This document shows positions 4,961 through 6,903 of a DNA stretch of 6,903 nt, piece by piece. Both the position numbers and the translations under genes were made by a program. Numbering within the stretch: the stretch's first letter is position 1; each line of letters starts with the position of its first letter. This DNA comes from Armatimonadota bacterium. Lineage in GTDB: Bacteria > Armatimonadota > Armatimonadia > Armatimonadales > Armatimonadaceae. The notes beneath the pieces were generated by a model, which saw only the letters and a list, made by a program, of their open reading frames with translations, ran no database searches and was not told where the DNA came from. The stretch lies in assembly GCA_014381035.1 (NCBI GenBank), contig JACMIS010000152.1:1-6903 (forward strand), read 5' to 3'.

Positions 4961-5938
4961 GGCTCGAACGCTACGCCACCGCTGGCACAACTCTTTCGCC
5001 GCCGCGTCCCAATTGCCGTATTCGAACGTGAAACCGCTTTGCTGAAGGCGGGTCGGCACCACACGGCGACTTTTCAGGATCAACTCCGATTCCGTTTTCA
5101 ACACCCGCGCTCCTATCTCCAACATCCAGTCTGCCGCCGGTAGCCCCAGAGGCATCCCCCAGGCGTTGCGCAACGCTTTCATAAACGCCGCGTTCGGGAG
5201 CGGATTGGGGGAGGCGAGATTGACCGCGCCGCCGATGTCTTTATGCGCAAGCAGGTGCAGGATCGCTTTCACGAAATCGGCTTCGTGAATCCAGGAAACG
5301 TACTGCTTGCCGTTCCCACAGGTGCCTCCGAGTCCGAAGCGTACCAATGTCAGAAGGGTGTCAAAAACACCGCCCTTGTCCGGCGACATCACCATCGCGG
5401 AGCGCAGGGCGACCTTTCTGGTTTGTGGTGTCCGCGCATGATCCAGTGCTTCTTCCCATGCCTTCGCCACCTCGATACTGAATGCCCAGACATTCGGCAC
5501 GTTTGGCTCTGTCCCGCCGATGACACCGGAATACTCGCCGTTCGCGGCATCGTATCGGTGGGCATAAATCGTCGCCGTGCTCATCTGTAACCAGACGGCG
5601 GGAGGGTGCTTCGCCTGTGCGATCGCCTCACCGACGACCCGCGTCGAGTCTACCCGCGACGACAAAATCGCTTCCTGATTTTCCGGCGTGTAGCGGCAGT
5701 TCACACTGCGCCCGGCGAGATTGATCACGGCGTCCGCGCCGTCAATCGCCGCCGTCCAATCGCCGCCGAGCGTGCGTCCGTCCCACGGCACCGTTTCCCA
5801 CCCGACGGTTTTTTGCCCCGCCGGTCCCGGTTGCCGCGACAGCACCGTGACATGGTGCCCCGCCTCGCCCAGTGCCCTCGCCAGGATCGTCCCGACCTGC
5901 CCGCTTCCCCCAGCCAAGACGACTCGCATCTTTTTCAT
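4952..5938 (-). CDS. TIGR01777-type epimerase-like NAD(P)-binding protein (SDR39U1/YfcH family)
   Basis: With ATG 5938 the protein is 328 aa (family usually about 300). It opens with an extended-SDR Rossmann motif, VVLAGGSGQVG (6-16). It has INLAGRSVNCRY (72-83) and SSRVDSTR (93-100), both characteristic of this family, then S-T-A-T-I-Y (120-125) and FSIEVAKAWEEAL (153-165). The C-terminal 280-320 region (ESELILKSRRVVPTRLQQSGF) is the DUF1731 tail that defines it. Members bind NADP but their substrate is generally unknown. The usual SDR Y-x3-K is not evident; Y125 and K159 are not in that spacing. A longer in-frame start (GTG 5998) would put the promoter TATAAT inside the coding region, so ATG 5938 is preferred; it is predicted to be leaderless. 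It converges on the nuclease-like gene with 7 bases between stops and is divergent from blaI. Confidence 0.88.
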   Translation of the reverse strand: MKKMRVVLAGGSGQVGTILARALGEAGHHVTVLSRQPGPAGQKTVGWETVPWDGRTLGGDWTAAIDGADAVINLAGRSVNCRYTPENQEAILSSRVDSTRVVGEAIAQAKHPPAVWLQMSTATIYAHRYDAANGEYSGVIGGTEPNVPNVWAFSIEVAKAWEEALDHARTPQTRKVALRSAMVMSPDKGGVFDTLLTLVRFGLGGTCGNGKQYVSWIHEADFVKAILHLLAHKDIGGAVNLASPNPLPNAAFMKALRNAWGMPLGLPAADWMLEIGARVLKTESELILKSRRVVPTRLQQSGFTFEYGNWDAAAKELCQRWRSVRAKK

Positions 5939-5944
5939 GATTTT

Positions 5945-5974
5945 ATTATATATGAACGCGTTCAATAGTAGCAA
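5945..5974 (-). promoter_or_regulatory. Leaderless promoter of the epimerase-like gene with internal palindrome
   Basis: On the minus strand TTGCTA (5974-5969, 4 of 6 to TTGACA), an 18-nt spacer and a perfect TATAAT (5950-5945) end 6 nt before ATG 5938. The transcript should start at the ATG. The spacer holds the perfect 12-bp palindrome TGAACGCGTTCA (5953-5964), a likely site for a repressor or, less likely, an activator. Confidence 0.6.
5953..5964. promoter_or_regulatory. Candidate operator TGAACGCGTTCA
   Basis: A perfect 12-bp palindrome lying wholly between the -35 and -10 of the epimerase-like gene. The position is typical of repressor operators. The binding protein is unknown; it does not match the known TACA-type half-site of BlaI proteins. 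Confidence 0.4.
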
Positions 5975-6017
5975 GGGGACGTTGCGGTATCGTGGCACGC
6001 CAACGGATGAAGATTTT

Positions 6018-6041
6018 CAGGCGGAAACGCCGTCCCGCCTG
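6018..6041. repeat. Hairpin in the intergenic region between the epimerase-like gene and blaI
   Basis: CAGGCGG (6018-6024) pairs with CCGCCTG (6035-6041) over a 10-nt loop. An alternative inner hairpin, GGCG-GAAA-CGCC (6020-6031), has a GNRA-type tetraloop. It lies upstream of both divergent promoters, so it is not part of either predicted transcript. No T run follows on either strand. Possibly a remnant, a small RNA element or chance. Confidence 0.3.
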
Positions 6042-6104
6042 CACAAAGACGGATGCTAAAAATCCGACCGCGAAAATAACTGCGTATCTTTTGGACAAAA
6101 TCTA

Positions 6105-6133
6105 TTGACATATCATCTCTCATGTGCTAATCT
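6105..6133 (+). promoter_or_regulatory. Strong promoter of the blaI-blaR1 operon (extended -10)
   Basis: A perfect -35 TTGACA (6105-6110), 17-nt spacer and TAATCT (6128-6133) preceded by TGC, giving an extended -10 (TGnTAnnnT). Transcription would start near 6140 and leave a leader of about 38 nt. ACAT (6108-6111) and ATGT (6122-6125) form a 4-bp dyad across the spacer, compatible with an autoregulatory BlaI-type site but too short to be convincing. Confidence 0.65.
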
Positions 6134-6160
6134 TTACGCATAAAAGGTCTATCGTATCGC

Positions 6161-6167
6161 GAAAGGA
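6161..6167 (+). promoter_or_regulatory. Ribosome binding site GAAAGGA for blaI
   Basis: GAAAGGA ends 10 nt before ATG 6178 and decides this start against the upstream in-frame GTG at 6124, which overlaps the promoter. Confidence 0.65.
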
Positions 6168-6177
6168 AATTGCCGTT

Positions 6178-6588
6178 ATGCCAAAGATGATCGGCTCCGG
6201 TCTGAGTCGCAGGGAGCGCGAGATTCTCGACATCCTGTATAAGCAGGGCAAAGCGTCGGCAGCCGAGGTTCATGCCCATCTGCCCGAGCCGCCGGGTTAT
6301 TCCGCCGTCCGTACCCTGCTAAGTGTTCTCGCGGAAAAGGGGCATATCCGTCATGAGTTGGAAGGAAAGAAGTTCGTGTACCTGCCTACCCAACCCCGTC
6401 AAGAAGCGGCTCGCTCCGCCCTGAAGCAAGTCGTGGATACCTTCTTCGGCGGTAGCCTCGCCGGTGCCGCCCGGACTTTCCTGTCCGATGAGGACACAGA
6501 TCTTTCGGATGAGGAACTTTCCCAGTTGTCAGAGATCGTCGCACAGGCGCGGGCGGCGGAAAGTCGGAAGGAAAAGGAAACGTCATGA
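6178..6588 (+). CDS. blaI: BlaI/MecI-type transcriptional repressor
   Basis: A 136-aa winged-helix repressor of the BlaI/MecI/CopY family, close to the usual 120-140 aa. LSRREREILDILY (9-21) begins helix 1, ASAAEVHAHL (26-35) is helix 2, YSAVRTLLSVLAEKGHIRHE (41-60) is the DNA-recognition helix and following turn, and GKKFVYLP (63-70) is the wing. The C-terminal dimerisation part has the family FFGGS motif (89-93) and an acidic tail. Such repressors bind their own promoter as dimers and are inactivated by proteolysis triggered by the BlaR1 partner. ATG 6178 was chosen for its GAAAGGA site. Its stop overlaps the next start (ATGA), so the pair is translationally coupled. No beta-lactamase or penicillin-binding protein gene is in view, so the regulated targets may lie elsewhere or concern general cell-wall stress. 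Confidence 0.92.
   Translation: MPKMIGSGLSRREREILDILYKQGKASAAEVHAHLPEPPGYSAVRTLLSVLAEKGHIRHELEGKKFVYLPTQPRQEAARSALKQVVDTFFGGSLAGAARTFLSDEDTDLSDEELSQLSEIVAQARAAESRKEKETS
6574..6578 (+). promoter_or_regulatory. Ribosome binding site AAGGA for the blaR1-like gene, inside blaI
   Basis: AAGGA lies 6 nt before ATG 6585 within the last codons of blaI. It gives the M56 sensor gene its own initiation signal in addition to coupling by the ATGA overlap. Confidence 0.55.
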
Positions 6589-6903
6589 ACCTGGAGACTG
6601 TAGACACACTCGGCTTTCCTCTTCTGCCATGGATGGCGGGAATACAGGTTCGCAGCCTGGTGCTACTGGCGGTGACGGGCATAGCCATGTTTTTGCTACG
6701 TCACTCCTCGGCGGCGATACGGCACCTTGTCCTGTCGTCCGCCGTCCTGAGCCTTCTCGCCTTGCCCCTGCTTTCGCTATCCTTACCGTCATGGTCTGTA
6801 CCGCCACTGCCGAATCCCGTGACGATCCTTCCGCGATTGGTACCGGGCGGCGGGCGGGAACGTATGAATGAGCGTGACGTTCCCGTTGAAACGGGAAGCG
6901 TAA
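6585..6903 (+). CDS. blaR1: BlaR1/MecR1-type M56 sensor peptidase, N-terminal part only
   Basis: The frame starts at ATG 6585, overlapping the blaI stop by 4 bases, and stays open to the right edge (106 codons, no stop). The visible part has two membrane segments, RSLVLLAVTGIAMFLL (about 23-38) and HLVLSSAVLSLLALPLLSL (about 47-65), separated by a short S-A-A-I-R-H-L segment. That arrangement, S-x-A-x-R-H just before the second helix, is typical of BlaR1/MecR1-like M56 metallopeptidases. The catalytic HExxH motif would come later and is outside the window. Residues 66-106 are a Pro-rich loop leading to an Arg-rich stretch. In the known family the protein senses beta-lactams or wall damage and cleaves or releases the BlaI repressor. 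Assignment rests on the N-terminus plus the blaI context. Confidence 0.85.
   Translation, partial: MNLETVDTLGFPLLPWMAGIQVRSLVLLAVTGIAMFLLRHSSAAIRHLVLSSAVLSLLALPLLSLSLPSWSVPPLPNPVTILPRLVPGGGRERMNERDVPVETGSV

Noticed and set aside
5939..5998. Longer start (GTG 5998) for the epimerase-like protein
   Set aside because: The added 20 residues would be encoded by the -35, palindrome and TATAAT of the promoter, and the Rossmann motif begins normally just after ATG 5938.
6124..6177. Longer start (GTG 6124) for the BlaI-type repressor
   Set aside because: It overlaps the extended -10 box, so it would lie upstream of the transcription start. ATG 6178 has a good GAAAGGA site.
6880..6897. Inverted repeat TTCCCGTT/AACGGGAA near the right edge, and its 12-of-13 likeness to part of the repeat at 39-51
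   Set aside because: It is inside the open blaR1-like frame with a 2-nt gap and no T run. The likeness to the left repeat covers only 13 bases and is probably chance.

Overview
The window is a GC-rich bacterial chromosomal segment (codon third positions mostly G/C) with short AT-rich regulatory islands between genes. It holds seven genes: six complete and one cut by the right edge. No tRNA, rRNA, CRISPR array or transposase gene is visible. The host cannot be named from the sequence. A BlaI-BlaR1 pair, several transcripts with little or no leader, and frequent 4-base stop/start overlaps fit a deep-branching phylum (for example Armatimonadota- or Deinococcus-like), but that is a guess. No gene-free stretch exceeds 300 bases; the longest are 1-173 and 5939-6177.

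Layout. 1-63 is a perfect 25-bp inverted repeat at the window edge. 174-629 (+) encodes a small beta-rich protein of unknown function. 630-775 has no called gene, but one frame has coding-like codon use and may be a gene remnant. 776-1705 (-) is a 10-TM EamA/DMT-type permease with an apparently leaderless promoter. 1775-2473 (-) is phoU, coupled by an ATGA overlap to an upstream ArsR-family repressor gene (2470-2916, -, TTG start). A divergent regulatory region of about 110 bp separates that repressor from 3028-4944 (+), an exported and membrane-anchored protein combining a degenerate staphylococcal-nuclease-like domain with a probable GIDE-like domain. 4952-5938 (-) is a TIGR01777-type NAD(P)-binding epimerase-like protein, converging on the nuclease-like gene with only 7 bases between stop codons. 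6178-6588 (+) is a BlaI/MecI-type repressor, overlapping by ATGA the start of a BlaR1/MecR1-type M56 sensor peptidase (6585 to the right edge).

How the genes fit together. Two regulatory modules stand out. In the first, ArsR-type repressor and PhoU are co-translated, and a 10-bp palindrome lies exactly between the -35 boxes of the repressor gene and the divergent nuclease-like gene, so the repressor may control both sides. In the second, BlaI and BlaR1 form a repressor/sensor operon behind a strong promoter, with no beta-lactamase gene in view. The epimerase-like and permease genes share the same promoter geometry, with TATAAT ending exactly 6 nt before ATG, as expected for leaderless mRNAs. 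I do not see a convincing wholly new multi-gene system. The most unusual items are the nuclease-like/membrane/GIDE-like fusion with missing catalytic residues, and the palindromes placed inside promoters.
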